A stretch of DNA of 64,000 nucleotides from Neomegalonema perideroedes DSM 15528 (GTDB taxonomy: Bacteria; Pseudomonadota; Alphaproteobacteria; Rhodobacterales; Rhodobacteraceae), in contig NZ_KB893654.1 in NCBI RefSeq assembly GCF_000374145.1, positions 708,995-772,994 of the forward strand. The letters run 5' to 3'. Of the stretch, positions 16,257 through 24,935 are shown piece after piece. Under the pieces are notes generated by a model that worked only from the letters and a program-made list of their open reading frames with translations, was not told where the DNA came from and ran no database searches. The first letter of the stretch is position 1; every line of letters starts with the position of its first letter. The position numbers were made by a program, and so were the translations under genes.

Positions 16257-19186
16257 CAGCGGTCCTCCTCAAGCGCGATCTTCTCGCCTTTGCCGGTCAT
16301 GCGCTGCCAACGGACCGCCTGATGCGCCAAGGCCACGAGGATCAGCACCGTCGCGCCCGTCACCAGAGTGAAGACGCCGAAATCGAAGATCAGCGCGCTG
16401 GCCACGGGGATTTTCCCGACCACGGGCAGCTCCTTGTAGGAGAAATAGGTCGAGAGGAAGGGCAGATCCCAGATCCAGGCCGCCGCGCCCGTCCCGAGGG
16501 CCATCAGAAGGCCGCCGCCGATCCAGAGCGTCGGCAGGATGGTCAGCCGCTCCTCCACCCAGCGCGCGCCGCCCGCCATATATTGCAGCAGGAAGGCCAC
16601 GGCGAAGGTCAGGCCCGCCACGAAGCCGCCGCCCGGCAGATCATGGCCGCGCAGGAACAGGAACATCGCCATCATCGCGATCAGCGGGAAGAGCAGCCGC
16701 ATGATGAGGCCCGGCGTCAGCAGATAATGGGCGTCGATCTGCCGGTCGTCGGCGTGGCTCTCATGGCGCTGCGCGTCGTATTTGTCCTGGAAGGTCTTCT
16801 GCGTGGGCGCCTGGACGCTCTCCACCGCCGGGCGGAAGCGGCGCAGCAGCGCATAGACGCTCAAAGCCACGATGCCGAGCACCGTGATCTCGCCCAGAGT
16901 GTCGAAGCCGCGGAAATCCACGAGGATGACGTTGACCACGTTGCGTCCGCCGCCCTCGGAATAGGCGTAGGTCAGCAGCCAGCGCGCGATTCCGTCGGGG
17001 TTGGTCGGGGCGGTCATCACCGCGTAGGAGAGCGCCGCCAGACCCACGCCGCCAAGGCAGGCGATCACCGCGTCGGCCGCGCGGCGGCGCTTGGCGTTGA
17101 GGTCGGCGGCCTCGCGGATGTCCTCCTTGCGCTTGGGCAGCCAGCGCAGGCCCAGCAGCAGAAGCACCGTGGTCACCACCTCGACCAGCACCTGGGTCAG
17201 CGCCAGATCCGGCGCCGAGAGCCAGGCGAAGGTGATGCAGACCGCCAGACCCGCGCCGCCGGTCATGATCAGCGCGGCGAGGCGATGGTATTTCGCCTGA
17301 TAGGCCGCGCCTATGGCGCAGGCGCCGCCGATGAGCCAGACGAAGAGCAAGGCCGTGTCCGGCTGCTCGGCGGCGCCGGGCTGGATGGCCCAGGAGCGGA
17401 AGAGGAAAGGCCAGGCGATGGTGAGGATCGCCACGCAGACGATCCAGCGCAATTGCGGCTGGAGATGCGAGAGGCCCAACCAGACCTCGCTGCGCGCCCA
17501 GGCGCGGCCGAGGGCCGTCTGCGCCCGCTCGACGCGTTTGCGCAGAGCGAGGCGTCCGGGCATGCGCGCGCCCTCGAAATCTCCTGAAAGCCAGTCGCGC
17601 AGGGCGACATAGGCGATGATTCCGCCGATCATGGCCACCACGCTCATGATCAGCGCCGTGTTCACGCCATGCCAGATGGCGAGGCTGTAATACGGCTTTT
17701 CGCCCAGCAGCATGCCGCGCACGGCGGTTTCGAGGAACTCGCCGATCACCGGGCCGGGGAAGAGGCCGACCAGCAGACAGATCAGCACGAGGCAGCCCAC
17801 CGGCAGCAGCATCCAGATCACCGGATCATGCGGTTTTTTCGGCAGATCGGTCGCTTTGGGGCCGAAAAACACCTGATCGATCAGGCGCAGCGAATAGGCC
17901 ACGCTGAACAGGCCCGCCAGAGTCGCCACGTAAGGCAGCAGGGAATCGAGGAAGGAGCCCTGCACATGGGTCTCCACCGTCTCGGCGAAGAACATCTCCT
18001 TGGAGAGGAAGCCGTTCATCAGCGGCACGCCCGCCATGGCGGCGGCCGCCACCATCGCCAAAGCCGCCGTGATCGGCATGGCTTTGGCGAGGCCCCCGAG
18101 CCTTCGGATGTCTCTCGTCCCCGCCTCATGGTCGATGATGCCCGCGGCCATGAAGAGCGAGGCCTTGAACACCGCGTGATTCATGATGTGGAAGACGGCG
18201 GCGACGGCGGCCGTCTTGCTGTTGAGCGCCAGAAGCAGCGTGATCAGACCCAGATGGCTGATGGTCGAATAGGCCAGAAGCCCCTTCAGATCCTGCTGGA
18301 ACAGCGCCAGAGCCGCGCCCATGAGCAGCGTGATCGCCCCGATGGGCGCCAGAATGTAGAACCAGAGATCATGGTCCGCCATGGCCGGCCAGAGCCGCGC
18401 CAGCAGGAAGACTCCCGCCTTCACCATGGTGGCCGAATGCAGATAGGCCGAAACGGGCGTCGGGGCCGACATGGCGCCGGGGAGCCAGAAATGAAACGGG
18501 AATTGCGCGCTTTTGGTCAGAGCGCCGAGCAGGATCAGGATCAGGGCCGCCGGATAAAGCGGGCTGGCGGCGATGACCTCGCCGGAGAAAAGCACCACGT
18601 CGAGGTCGTAGCTCCCGACGATCTGCCCCAGCACCAGCATGCCCGCGAAGAGGCAGAGCCCGCCCGCGCCGGTGGTCAGCAGAGCGCGCCGGGCGCCTGT
18701 CCGGGCGCTCTGGCTGTGGTGCCAATAGCCGATGAGCAGGAAGGAGAAGAGGCTCGTCAACTCCCAGAAGAACACGATCTGAATCAGATTGCCCGAAACC
18801 ACCACTCCGAGCATCGCGCCCATGAAGCCGAGCAGGAAGGAGAAGAAGCGCGGCACCGGATCTTGCGGCGACATGTAATAGCGCGCGTAGATCGTCACCA
18901 GCAGGCCGATGCCCGAGATCAGGCAGACGAAGGCCCAGGCGAGCCCGTCGAGCCGCAGGACGAAATCAAGGCCGAGCAAAGGAATCCAGGGCGCCTCCAT
19001 CCGCACCACGCCGCCGTCGCGCACCGAGGGTCCCAGCCAGATCGCGATTCCCAGATTGATCAAGGCGATGGCGCCCGCGAAGATCGCTTCGGAATTGCGC
19101 GCCGTGGCGGGCAGAAAGGCCGCGACCACGGAGCCGACGAACGGCGAGAGGATCAGGAGGATGAGCGACAATTGCTCTACGGCCAC
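16256..19186 (-). CDS. mrpA: Na+/H+ antiporter fused subunits A and B (PhaA'-type MrpA)
   Basis: 976 aa from a GTG at 19184-19186 with AAGGAG eight bases upstream; the frame is open further upstream but without a ribosome site. Residues to about 800 form the ND5-like MrpA core: GVVVSGNLIQIVFFWELTSLFSFLLIGYWH, KSAQFPFHFWLPGAMSAPTPVSAYLHSATMVKAGVFLL, LLAYSTISHLGLITLL and GVPLMNGFLSKEMFF. The C-terminal part (LMRLLFPLIAMMAMFLFLRGHDLPGGGFVAGL onwards) is an MrpB domain. A single fused A-B gene followed by C, D, E, F and G is the six-gene group II arrangement known from Sinorhizobium pha. It supports Na+/K+ and pH tolerance. Confidence 0.96.
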   Translation of the reverse strand: MAVEQLSLILLILSPFVGSVVAAFLPATARNSEAIFAGAIALINLGIAIWLGPSVRDGGVVRMEAPWIPLLGLDFVLRLDGLAWAFVCLISGIGLLVTIYARYYMSPQDPVPRFFSFLLGFMGAMLGVVVSGNLIQIVFFWELTSLFSFLLIGYWHHSQSARTGARRALLTTGAGGLCLFAGMLVLGQIVGSYDLDVVLFSGEVIAASPLYPAALILILLGALTKSAQFPFHFWLPGAMSAPTPVSAYLHSATMVKAGVFLLARLWPAMADHDLWFYILAPIGAITLLMGAALALFQQDLKGLLAYSTISHLGLITLLLALNSKTAAVAAVFHIMNHAVFKASLFMAAGIIDHEAGTRDIRRLGGLAKAMPITAALAMVAAAAMAGVPLMNGFLSKEMFFAETVETHVQGSFLDSLLPYVATLAGLFSVAYSLRLIDQVFFGPKATDLPKKPHDPVIWMLLPVGCLVLICLLVGLFPGPVIGEFLETAVRGMLLGEKPYYSLAIWHGVNTALIMSVVAMIGGIIAYVALRDWLSGDFEGARMPGRLALRKRVERAQTALGRAWARSEVWLGLSHLQPQLRWIVCVAILTIAWPFLFRSWAIQPGAAEQPDTALLFVWLIGGACAIGAAYQAKYHRLAALIMTGGAGLAVCITFAWLSAPDLALTQVLVEVVTTVLLLLGLRWLPKRKEDIREAADLNAKRRRAADAVIACLGGVGLAALSYAVMTAPTNPDGIARWLLTYAYSEGGGRNVVNVILVDFRGFDTLGEITVLGIVALSVYALLRRFRPAVESVQAPTQKTFQDKYDAQRHESHADDRQIDAHYLLTPGLIMRLLFPLIAMMAMFLFLRGHDLPGGGFVAGLTFAVAFLLQYMAGGARWVEERLTILPTLWIGGGLLMALGTGAAAWIWDLPFLSTYFSYKELPVVGKIPVASALIFDFGVFTLVTGATVLILVALAHQAVRWQRMTGKGEKIALEEDR

Positions 19187-19559
19187 GGGCTCTGCTCCTT
19201 CGGGGCGGGCGTATGGTGCGGACGGGAATCCGTGCGGGATCGGGAGGAAGGCTTTGAGGTCGCCGGCAATATGTCCGACTTCGCCCGAGGAAGGCAACGC
19301 CTACGAACGAGAAAATTCGACGTGGTTCAGGTCTATGTCCTCAGAGCCTCGCCGCAAGGACGACGCATGAAAAAAAGGCGCCGGTCCCCGAAGGGAGCCG
19401 ACGCCCTGAAGGTCCGCCTTGAGATCAGGGCGGGGAGAGAGCCGGAGCGGCGGGAAAGCCGCTTCGGGGGGAGAAGCTTCACATCTTCGTTCAAGGCCTT
19501 CGAGAGGCCGGGAGCTTCGCATCCGCTCCCGCCGCCGATCTTCGGCTTGCGGGCGGCGT
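19187..19559. other. 373-bp mrp promoter region and pedF 3' region
   Basis: No convincing gene. The left part should hold the mrp operon promoter (minus strand). The middle holds a strong intrinsic terminator at 19370-19405 that ends transcription arriving from the cytochrome gene, insulating the two units. Confidence 0.6.
19370..19405 (-). terminator. Rho-independent terminator downstream of pedF-like gene
   Basis: On the minus strand, GGCGTCGGCTCCC, a TTCG loop and GGGACCGGCGCC form a strong stem with one or two mismatches, followed directly by seven T residues (19376 down to 19370). It lies about 155 nt after the cytochrome stop and about 180 nt before the mrpA start. Confidence 0.85.
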
Positions 19560-20027
19560 TCAGTCCTGCGGACGGGTCTCAAGATAGGTGCGGATGGCCC
19601 AGGCGGCCTCTTGGTTCAGGATGTCCGCGAAGGGGGGCATCTTCACGCCGCCGTTCTGCGTGACGCCGTTGCGGATGCGGTCCAGATACCATTCGTCGCC
19701 CCATTCGTCGGCGTCGAGATAGCGCAGATCCGGGGCCATGCCTCCTGAAACGCCCTCAAGGCCATGGCAGCGCGCGCAGTTCTGGCTATAGCCGACCGTC
19801 CCGACCTCGATAGCGCGGGTCTGCTGAGCGTTGGGCTCCTCGCCTTCCTCGATCCGATAGGGATTGACGGTCAGCCACTCGTCGCCTTCGCCCAGAGAAT
19901 CCAGACCTTCGGTGTCGACGGCCTGAGGCGCCGTGTCGCCGTGGCTGAAGCCGCGCGAGGCCGGAAAGGCCGCAAAAGACAGGGCCAGCCCCATCAGGGC
20001 CAGTTTCGCGCTCAGATTGATCTTCAT
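19560..20027 (-). CDS. pedF: PedF-like cytochrome c
   Basis: 155 aa periplasmic monohaem cytochrome c. A Sec signal peptide (MKINLSAKLALMGLALSFAAFPAS, about 24 residues) precedes HGDTAPQAVDTEGL, typical of cytochrome c-550 PedF. The haem site is C84-A-R-C-H88 and the likely sixth ligand is Met130 in KMPPF. PedF passes electrons from PQQ-dependent alcohol dehydrogenases in Pseudomonas; no such dehydrogenase lies in this window, so the redox partner is unknown. GGGATAAG precedes the ATG. The gene is monocistronic with its own terminator. Confidence 0.85.
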   Translation of the reverse strand: MKINLSAKLALMGLALSFAAFPASRGFSHGDTAPQAVDTEGLDSLGEGDEWLTVNPYRIEEGEEPNAQQTRAIEVGTVGYSQNCARCHGLEGVSGGMAPDLRYLDADEWGDEWYLDRIRNGVTQNGGVKMPPFADILNQEAAWAIRTYLETRPQD

Positions 20028-20170
20028 GATGTCTTATCCCGAGGCCGTGGTGAGTTGCGTCAAGGCTATCGGGACGAAAATTAACAGCCGGGAGGGAGGG
20101 CCTCCTATTGGCCTTTGGTGCTAAATGGGTTCGACTAAGGTCTTGGCGCCCCATGGGACTCCCCCTCGGA

Positions 20171-20707
20171 TCAGGGGCGGCGGGCGTTCCAATGGTCGTG
20201 TTCGCGGCGCTCGGTGGGGGTGGCGAGGCCCGCGCGGATCATCTCGGCGCCGTAGTCGCGGCCGTTCGGCAGGCGGATCGCCGCCAGAGGGCGGCCATAG
20301 CGCTCGCGCTTTCCCGTCGGGACCAGCACCGAGCCCGGCTTGAGCAGCTTGCGCCCATGGGCCAGAGCCTTCGCGCCCCATTCCGCCTCGCGCGGCGTGA
20401 CGGCCACGCCGTCGCGGCCGCGGGCGCCGGCGCGGGTCTCGGGCGCGTTGAAAGGACCGTCGCGCCCGGTGAGGCGGTAGGATTCGCCGTTCAGACGCAG
20501 GCTGTCGCCGTCGGTGAGATGCGCCCCCTCGACCGCGAGGGCGCCTTTGATCGGCGGCGGCCGCAGCTCCAGCCAGAAGGCCCGCCCCAGAGCCCAGAGC
20601 GCGAGCAGAATCACCGCGTCCGCCAAAAACCAAGCCGTCTCCGGCTCGGCGGCCAGAGACCCCAGCCGCTCCCAAAGCCGACCCTGCGCGCCTTCCTGAA
20701 ACTCCAT
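20171..20707 (-). CDS. Membrane-anchored SNase-like (thermonuclease family) protein
   Basis: 178 aa from the ATG at 20705-20707, preceded by GAGAGAGG; an in-frame ATG 14 codons upstream lacks a ribosome site. One transmembrane helix (WFLADAVILLALWALGRAFWL, about residues 26-46) precedes a staphylococcal-nuclease-like domain. DGD (66-68), R78, D83, E90 and RYGRPLAAIRLPNGRDYGAEMIRAGLA line up with the nuclease active-site region. However, the usual D-x-P-E spacing is lengthened: D83-GPFNAP-E90. Whether it still cleaves nucleic acid is uncertain. It is separate from the upstream mazG gene by about 97 bp. Confidence 0.75.
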   Translation of the reverse strand: MEFQEGAQGRLWERLGSLAAEPETAWFLADAVILLALWALGRAFWLELRPPPIKGALAVEGAHLTDGDSLRLNGESYRLTGRDGPFNAPETRAGARGRDGVAVTPREAEWGAKALAHGRKLLKPGSVLVPTGKRERYGRPLAAIRLPNGRDYGAEMIRAGLATPTERREHDHWNARRP

Positions 20708-20804
20708 GCGGCCTCTCTCGCCTGCGCCCGATTCGGGGAAAGGGGACATGCCTAAAGGAATTCCGCAAAAATATGAACGGCTTGCGAAGAAGATCCCCTG
20801 AGGG

Positions 20805-21626
20805 TCAGCTCTGGGTCTCGCGCTTGGCCTGACGCCACCAATCTTCGAGCACGTCGAGATGCTGGCCTTTCATGTTTGCGCCCTGCGCGGCGGCGATGGC
20901 CTCGACGCGGCGAAAGCGCGCCTCGAATTTCCGCGTGGCCTCGCGGAGCGCCGCCTCCGGATCCACCCCGAGCATCCGGCTCCAGTTCACCACCGAAAAC
21001 AGCAGATCGCCCATTTCGTCGACGAGCGCCGCAGAGGGCGGGCTCTGGTCTCCGGGGGGCGCGATCTCGGCGCGGACCTCCTCGATCTCCTCCATGATCT
21101 TGTCCCGGGCGCCTTCGGGATCGGGCCAGTCGAAGCCGACGCGGGCGGCGCGCTTCTGGATCTTCTCGGCGCGGGTGAGGGCGGGCAGGGCCAGCGGCAC
21201 GTCGTCGAGGGCGCCGGTCTGGGCGCGGGCGGCGCGCTCCTGAGCCTTCTGCGCCTCCCAGAGCGCGGTCTGCTCTCCGGCGGAGCGGGCGGCGGCCTCG
21301 CCGAAGACATGCGGATGGCGGGAGATCATCTTCTCATTAATGGCGCGGGCGACGTCGCCGAAAGCGAATTCGCCTTGTTCTTCGGCCATGCGGCTGTGAT
21401 AGGCCACCTGAAGCAGCAGATCCCCCAACTCCGACTTCAGCCCCGGCATGTCCGCGCGGGCCACGGCGTCGGCGACTTCATAAGCCTCTTCGATGGTGTA
21501 AGGCGCGATGCTGGCGAAATTCTGCTCGCGGTCCCATGGACATCCCGTCTCGGGGTCGCGCAGACGCGCCATGATCGCGATCAGGCGCTCAAGCTCCTGC
21601 GCCGCTTGAGAAGGGGATGAGGTCAT
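20805..21626 (-). CDS. mazG: Nucleoside triphosphate pyrophosphohydrolase MazG
   Basis: 273 aa. It hydrolyses NTPs and dNTPs to the monophosphate and pyrophosphate, cleansing the nucleotide pool; it is cytoplasmic. Two MazG repeats are visible. The first has CPWDREQNFASIAPYTIEEAYEVADAV with LGDLLLQVAYHSRMAEEQG; the second has KIMEEIEEVRAEI and DEMGDLLFSVVNWSRMLGVDPEAALREATRKFEARFRRVE. The metal-binding Glu clusters (EEAYE and EEIEE) are intact. Length is normal. It is divergent from the btuB operon. Confidence 0.96.
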   Translation of the reverse strand: MTSSPSQAAQELERLIAIMARLRDPETGCPWDREQNFASIAPYTIEEAYEVADAVARADMPGLKSELGDLLLQVAYHSRMAEEQGEFAFGDVARAINEKMISRHPHVFGEAAARSAGEQTALWEAQKAQERAARAQTGALDDVPLALPALTRAEKIQKRAARVGFDWPDPEGARDKIMEEIEEVRAEIAPPGDQSPPSAALVDEMGDLLFSVVNWSRMLGVDPEAALREATRKFEARFRRVEAIAAAQGANMKGQHLDVLEDWWRQAKRETQS

Positions 21627-22138
21627 ATCGCGAGGCTCCGCCTTGAAGCTCCGCCCCGGCGGCGGGCCGTTTCGGCTTCATAAAGCCCGGCTTCGCCTCT
21701 GGAAACCGCTTTTCGCGGCGAAAAGCCGCCCGAGCGCTCGCCCGACTCCGTCTTGACTCCGGGCCGCGCCAGCCCCAAGAGACGAGGGCTCCGGATTTCG
21801 GCGGCGCCGCATTTCGGCGACGCAGGATTTCAGGGAACGTCGGTGCGGCCCCTCAAGGGGCCAATTCCGCGGCTGCCCCCGCAACTGTAAGCGGCGAGCT
21901 TCGATCCTCAAAGCCACTGGAGGCGACTCCGGGAAGGCGGACCGAAGCCCTGACCCGCAAGCCAGGAGACCGCCCGGAGCGCTCACCCATTTCGGGCGCG
22001 GGGCGCGGCCGAAAGCGGAGATTCCGCAGCGGTGAAGATCACGCCGCCTGCGGGAGGGACTCCCTTCTCAGGTTTTCGGGCTCAGGCCCTAGTTTGGGAA
22101 TCGCGGGGGGCGCAAGCCCGCGCGAGAGAGGGACGACG
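21627..22138 (+). other. 512-bp mazG/btuB intergenic region
   Basis: Contains the cobalamin riboswitch (listed separately). It also has the perfect 8-bp inverted repeat GCTTTTCG/CGAAAAGC (21708-21726) upstream of it, and GC-rich stem-loops after it: GCGGA/TCCGC near 22015-22028 and GGGAG/CTCCC near 22052-22065. The last two could be the expression platform. No gene. Confidence 0.6.
21833..21976 (+). promoter_or_regulatory. Cobalamin (AdoCbl) riboswitch
   Basis: Conserved aptamer elements appear in order: GGGAACGTCGGTGCGG (from 21833), the core GGCTGCCCCCGCAACTGTAA (21871-21890), AAGCCACTGG (21911-21920), CCGGGAAGGCGG (about 21929-21940), and the B12 box with AAGCCAGGAGACC ending near 21971. 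It precedes btuB by about 160 bp and should repress btuB-btuF-btuC when B12 is plentiful. Confidence 0.95.
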
Positions 22139-24016
22139 ATGATTCGACAAGCCAGCGCCACGGCCATAGCCGTCGGCTGCGCCGCCCTGTGGACGGGCGC
22201 CGCCTTCGGCCAGCAAACCGCCATTCAGCTCGATCCCATCATCCTCTCGGGCGGCCTGACCCCCGCCGAGGCCGCGACCTACGCCCGCGCCTATACGGTC
22301 GTCACCGCCGCCGAGATCGAGGCGCGCGGAATCACGACCGTTCAGGACGCTCTGCGCAGCGTGCCCGGCGTGGCGGTGAGCGGCGCCGGACGCGACTTCA
22401 CTCAGGTGCGCATCCGCGGCGGCGAGGCCAACCACACCCTCGTGCTGATCGACGGCGTTCCGGCGGGCGCGGGCGACGGCGAATATTCCTTCTCCGGGCT
22501 GGAGACCGCCAATATCGAGCGCATCGAGGTGCTGCGTGGTCCGCAATCGACCTTTTACGGCTCCAACGCCTCCTCGGGCGTGATCAACATCGTCACCAAG
22601 AAGGGGACGACGCCCGGCGTCCGTTACGGCGGCGAAGTCGAGGTCGGAAACGGCTACGCCGGAGCGCTGCACGGCTCGGCCCGCACGGAGCGCGGCGGCC
22701 TCAGCTTCAACTTCAGCGGCCGCGACGACCGGGGTTATGATTATTCCGGCGACGGCGGCGAAAAGGACGGCATCGAGCGCGGAAGCCTCGGACTCGCGGG
22801 CGACTGGCGCGCGACCGAGGATCTGAAGTTCGGCTTCACGGTCCGCGGGGCGCGGGAGCGCTCGGATTTCGACTCCACGAATTGGACCCCCGTCGACGCC
22901 GCGAGCTATGTCGTGGACGATCCGAATCAGCGCGCCGACCGCCGCGAGCTGACCGGCGAGCTTTACGGCGAATACGCCATGCTCGACGGGCGTCTGAACC
23001 ATCGCCTCGCCTGGACCCATAGCGAACTCGACCGCAAGACCACCGGCTCGGATTGGACCGATCAAAAGACCGACGCCTTTAAATATCGCGCCAGCTACGG
23101 GCTGGACGGAGCGGCGGAGCAGGCGCGGCATCTCGTGAACTTCCTCGCCGAGCATCATCGCGACTCCAGCAGCGCCAATCCCGATTACGACCGCGACGCC
23201 ACTTCTCTGGCGCTGGAGTATCGCGGCTCTCTGAGCTTCGGCCTCGACGTTCAGGCGGGCCTGCGCCATGATTTCAACAGCGTCTTCAAAGACGCGACCA
23301 CTTGGACGCTCGGCCTCTCCTATCTGGTGCCGAACACGCCTTTGCGCCTGCATGGCTCGGCGGGGACCGGCTCGGTCAACCCGACCTATTACGAGCTTTA
23401 CGCCAAAGACGCCTGGACCGACGGCAATCCGAACCTCACGCCTGAGCGCAACCGCAGCTTTGATTTCGGCGTGGAGGCGAGCTTCCTCGACGGGCGCGGC
23501 GTGGTCGACGTCACTTATTTCAACGAGCGGCTGAAGAATGAAATCGCCTACGTGACCGATCCCGTGACTTGGAAGGGAACCTACGTCAACCGCGACGGCG
23601 ACAGCCCGCGTCAGGGCGTGGAGGTCTCGGGCTCTCTGGCGCTGACTCCGGACACGGATCTGCGTCTCTCCTACACCTATCTCGACGCCAAAGAGGCGGA
23701 CGGCCGCATTGAAGTGCGCCGCCCGAAACATGAATTGAGCCTCGGCGCGACCCAGAGATTCCTTGAAGGCCGGGCCTCGGTTTCGGCGGATCTGCGCTAT
23801 GTGGCGGGGAATCACGACGATCAATTCTGGGGCGCCTACGCCCGCGCCAAGCTGCCCAATTATGCGGTGGTCGATCTCGCCGGAACCTATGATCTGACCG
23901 AGAATCTTCAGCTCTTCGGCCGCGTCGACAACCTCTTCGACAAGGATTACTCCGACGTCTGGGGCTACGCCGCGCCGGGGATCACGGGCGCCCTCGGCCT
24001 GAGGGCGAATTGGTGA
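22139..24016 (+). CDS. btuB: TonB-dependent vitamin B12 receptor BtuB
   Basis: 625 aa outer-membrane receptor. It starts at the ATG at 22139 (GAGGGA upstream); 15 earlier in-frame codons lack support. A signal peptide (to AAFGQ, about residue 24) is followed by a Ton-box-like LDPIILSGG, the plug domain (ALRSVPGVAVSG, VRIRGGEANHTLVLIDGVPAG, IERIEVLRGPQSTFYGSNASSGVINIVTKKG) and a 22-strand barrel ending in GALGLRANW with a terminal aromatic residue, as needed for BAM recognition. The upstream cobalamin riboswitch and downstream btuF/btuC fix the substrate as B12 or a related corrinoid. Confidence 0.95.
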   Translation: MIRQASATAIAVGCAALWTGAAFGQQTAIQLDPIILSGGLTPAEAATYARAYTVVTAAEIEARGITTVQDALRSVPGVAVSGAGRDFTQVRIRGGEANHTLVLIDGVPAGAGDGEYSFSGLETANIERIEVLRGPQSTFYGSNASSGVINIVTKKGTTPGVRYGGEVEVGNGYAGALHGSARTERGGLSFNFSGRDDRGYDYSGDGGEKDGIERGSLGLAGDWRATEDLKFGFTVRGARERSDFDSTNWTPVDAASYVVDDPNQRADRRELTGELYGEYAMLDGRLNHRLAWTHSELDRKTTGSDWTDQKTDAFKYRASYGLDGAAEQARHLVNFLAEHHRDSSSANPDYDRDATSLALEYRGSLSFGLDVQAGLRHDFNSVFKDATTWTLGLSYLVPNTPLRLHGSAGTGSVNPTYYELYAKDAWTDGNPNLTPERNRSFDFGVEASFLDGRGVVDVTYFNERLKNEIAYVTDPVTWKGTYVNRDGDSPRQGVEVSGSLALTPDTDLRLSYTYLDAKEADGRIEVRRPKHELSLGATQRFLEGRASVSADLRYVAGNHDDQFWGAYARAKLPNYAVVDLAGTYDLTENLQLFGRVDNLFDKDYSDVWGYAAPGITGALGLRANW

Positions 24017-24026
24017 GGCCGCCGAG

Positions 24027-24935
24027 ATGAAGCGCCGGGGGGCAGGCTTCGCCTCCCTTCTTTGGGCGGGGGCTTTTCTGATGGGCGCGGCTGCGGCGGG
24101 CGCCCATGACATGCCCGCTCCGGCGCCGCGCTCCTCCTCTCCCGCCGCGGCGGGAGAGGCCCCGCGCAGGGTGGTCTCGATCAACCTCTGCACGGATCAA
24201 CTCGCCATGCTGTTGGCCGCGCCGGGACAATTGATTTCGGTCTCCATGCTGGCCCGCGATCCGCGCTCTTCGGTCATGGCCGAAGAGGCGCAGGCTCTGC
24301 CGATCAATCATGGGCTGGCCGAGCAGGTTTTCCTTCTGAACCCCGATCTCGTGCTGGCGGGGACTTTCACCAGCGCGGCCACGGTCGGGATGCTGGAGCG
24401 GCTCGGGCTGCGGGTGGAGCGCCTCGCGCCCGCCTATGATCTGGAGGAGATCGCCGCTCTGATCCGCCGGATGGGCGGGCTGCTCGGGCGCGAGGCCCAA
24501 GCCGAGGCCATGGCGGCGGAGTTCGAAGCCGATCTCGCGGTTCTGCGCGCCGGAGCGGCGGAGTCGACCCGGCCCCGCGCGGCGCTTTACGAAGCCAACG
24601 GCTATGCGCCCGGCGAAAAAAGCCTCGCGGCGGATCTTTTGAGGACGGCGGGCTTCGCCTCGGTGGCGGCTGAGTTCGGGCTGGATTACGGCGGCTTCGT
24701 GCCTTTGGAGCTTCTGGTTCTGGCGGAGCCGGACGTGGTGATCGCCGGGCGTCCGCGCGCCGAAGGCGCCGCGCGGGGCGAGGAGATCCTCGTTCATCCC
24801 GCGCTGGAGGCTCTGCGGGCGCGCAGAGGCGTCGAGGTTCTGCCGGATCGCGACTGGATCTGCGGTCTGCCCGCGACTCTGCGGGCGGCGGGGCGGCTGG
24901 AGGCGGCGCGGCGGGCTCTGGAGGTCGGGAAATGA
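24027..24935 (+). CDS. btuF: Cobalamin ABC transporter substrate-binding protein BtuF
   Basis: 302 aa periplasmic binding protein of the Fe/B12 class. The signal peptide is about residues 1-26, followed by a Ser/Pro/Ala linker. The core begins PRRVVSINLCTDQLAMLLAAPGQLISVS, and the conserved NPDLVLAGTFTSAATVGMLERLGLRVERLAP and EPDVVIAG segments follow. It lies 10 bp after btuB and overlaps btuC by 4 nt, so it is part of the riboswitch-controlled operon. It delivers B12 to the BtuC permease. Confidence 0.9.
   Translation: MKRRGAGFASLLWAGAFLMGAAAAGAHDMPAPAPRSSSPAAAGEAPRRVVSINLCTDQLAMLLAAPGQLISVSMLARDPRSSVMAEEAQALPINHGLAEQVFLLNPDLVLAGTFTSAATVGMLERLGLRVERLAPAYDLEEIAALIRRMGGLLGREAQAEAMAAEFEADLAVLRAGAAESTRPRAALYEANGYAPGEKSLAADLLRTAGFASVAAEFGLDYGGFVPLELLVLAEPDVVIAGRPRAEGAARGEEILVHPALEALRARRGVEVLPDRDWICGLPATLRAAGRLEAARRALEVGK

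Noticed and set aside
14262-19663. Several 400-700-codon plus-strand frames opposite the mrp operon
   Set aside because: Composition is rich in Arg, His and Gln with no membrane or catalytic motif. They mirror the mrp genes and are antisense artefacts.
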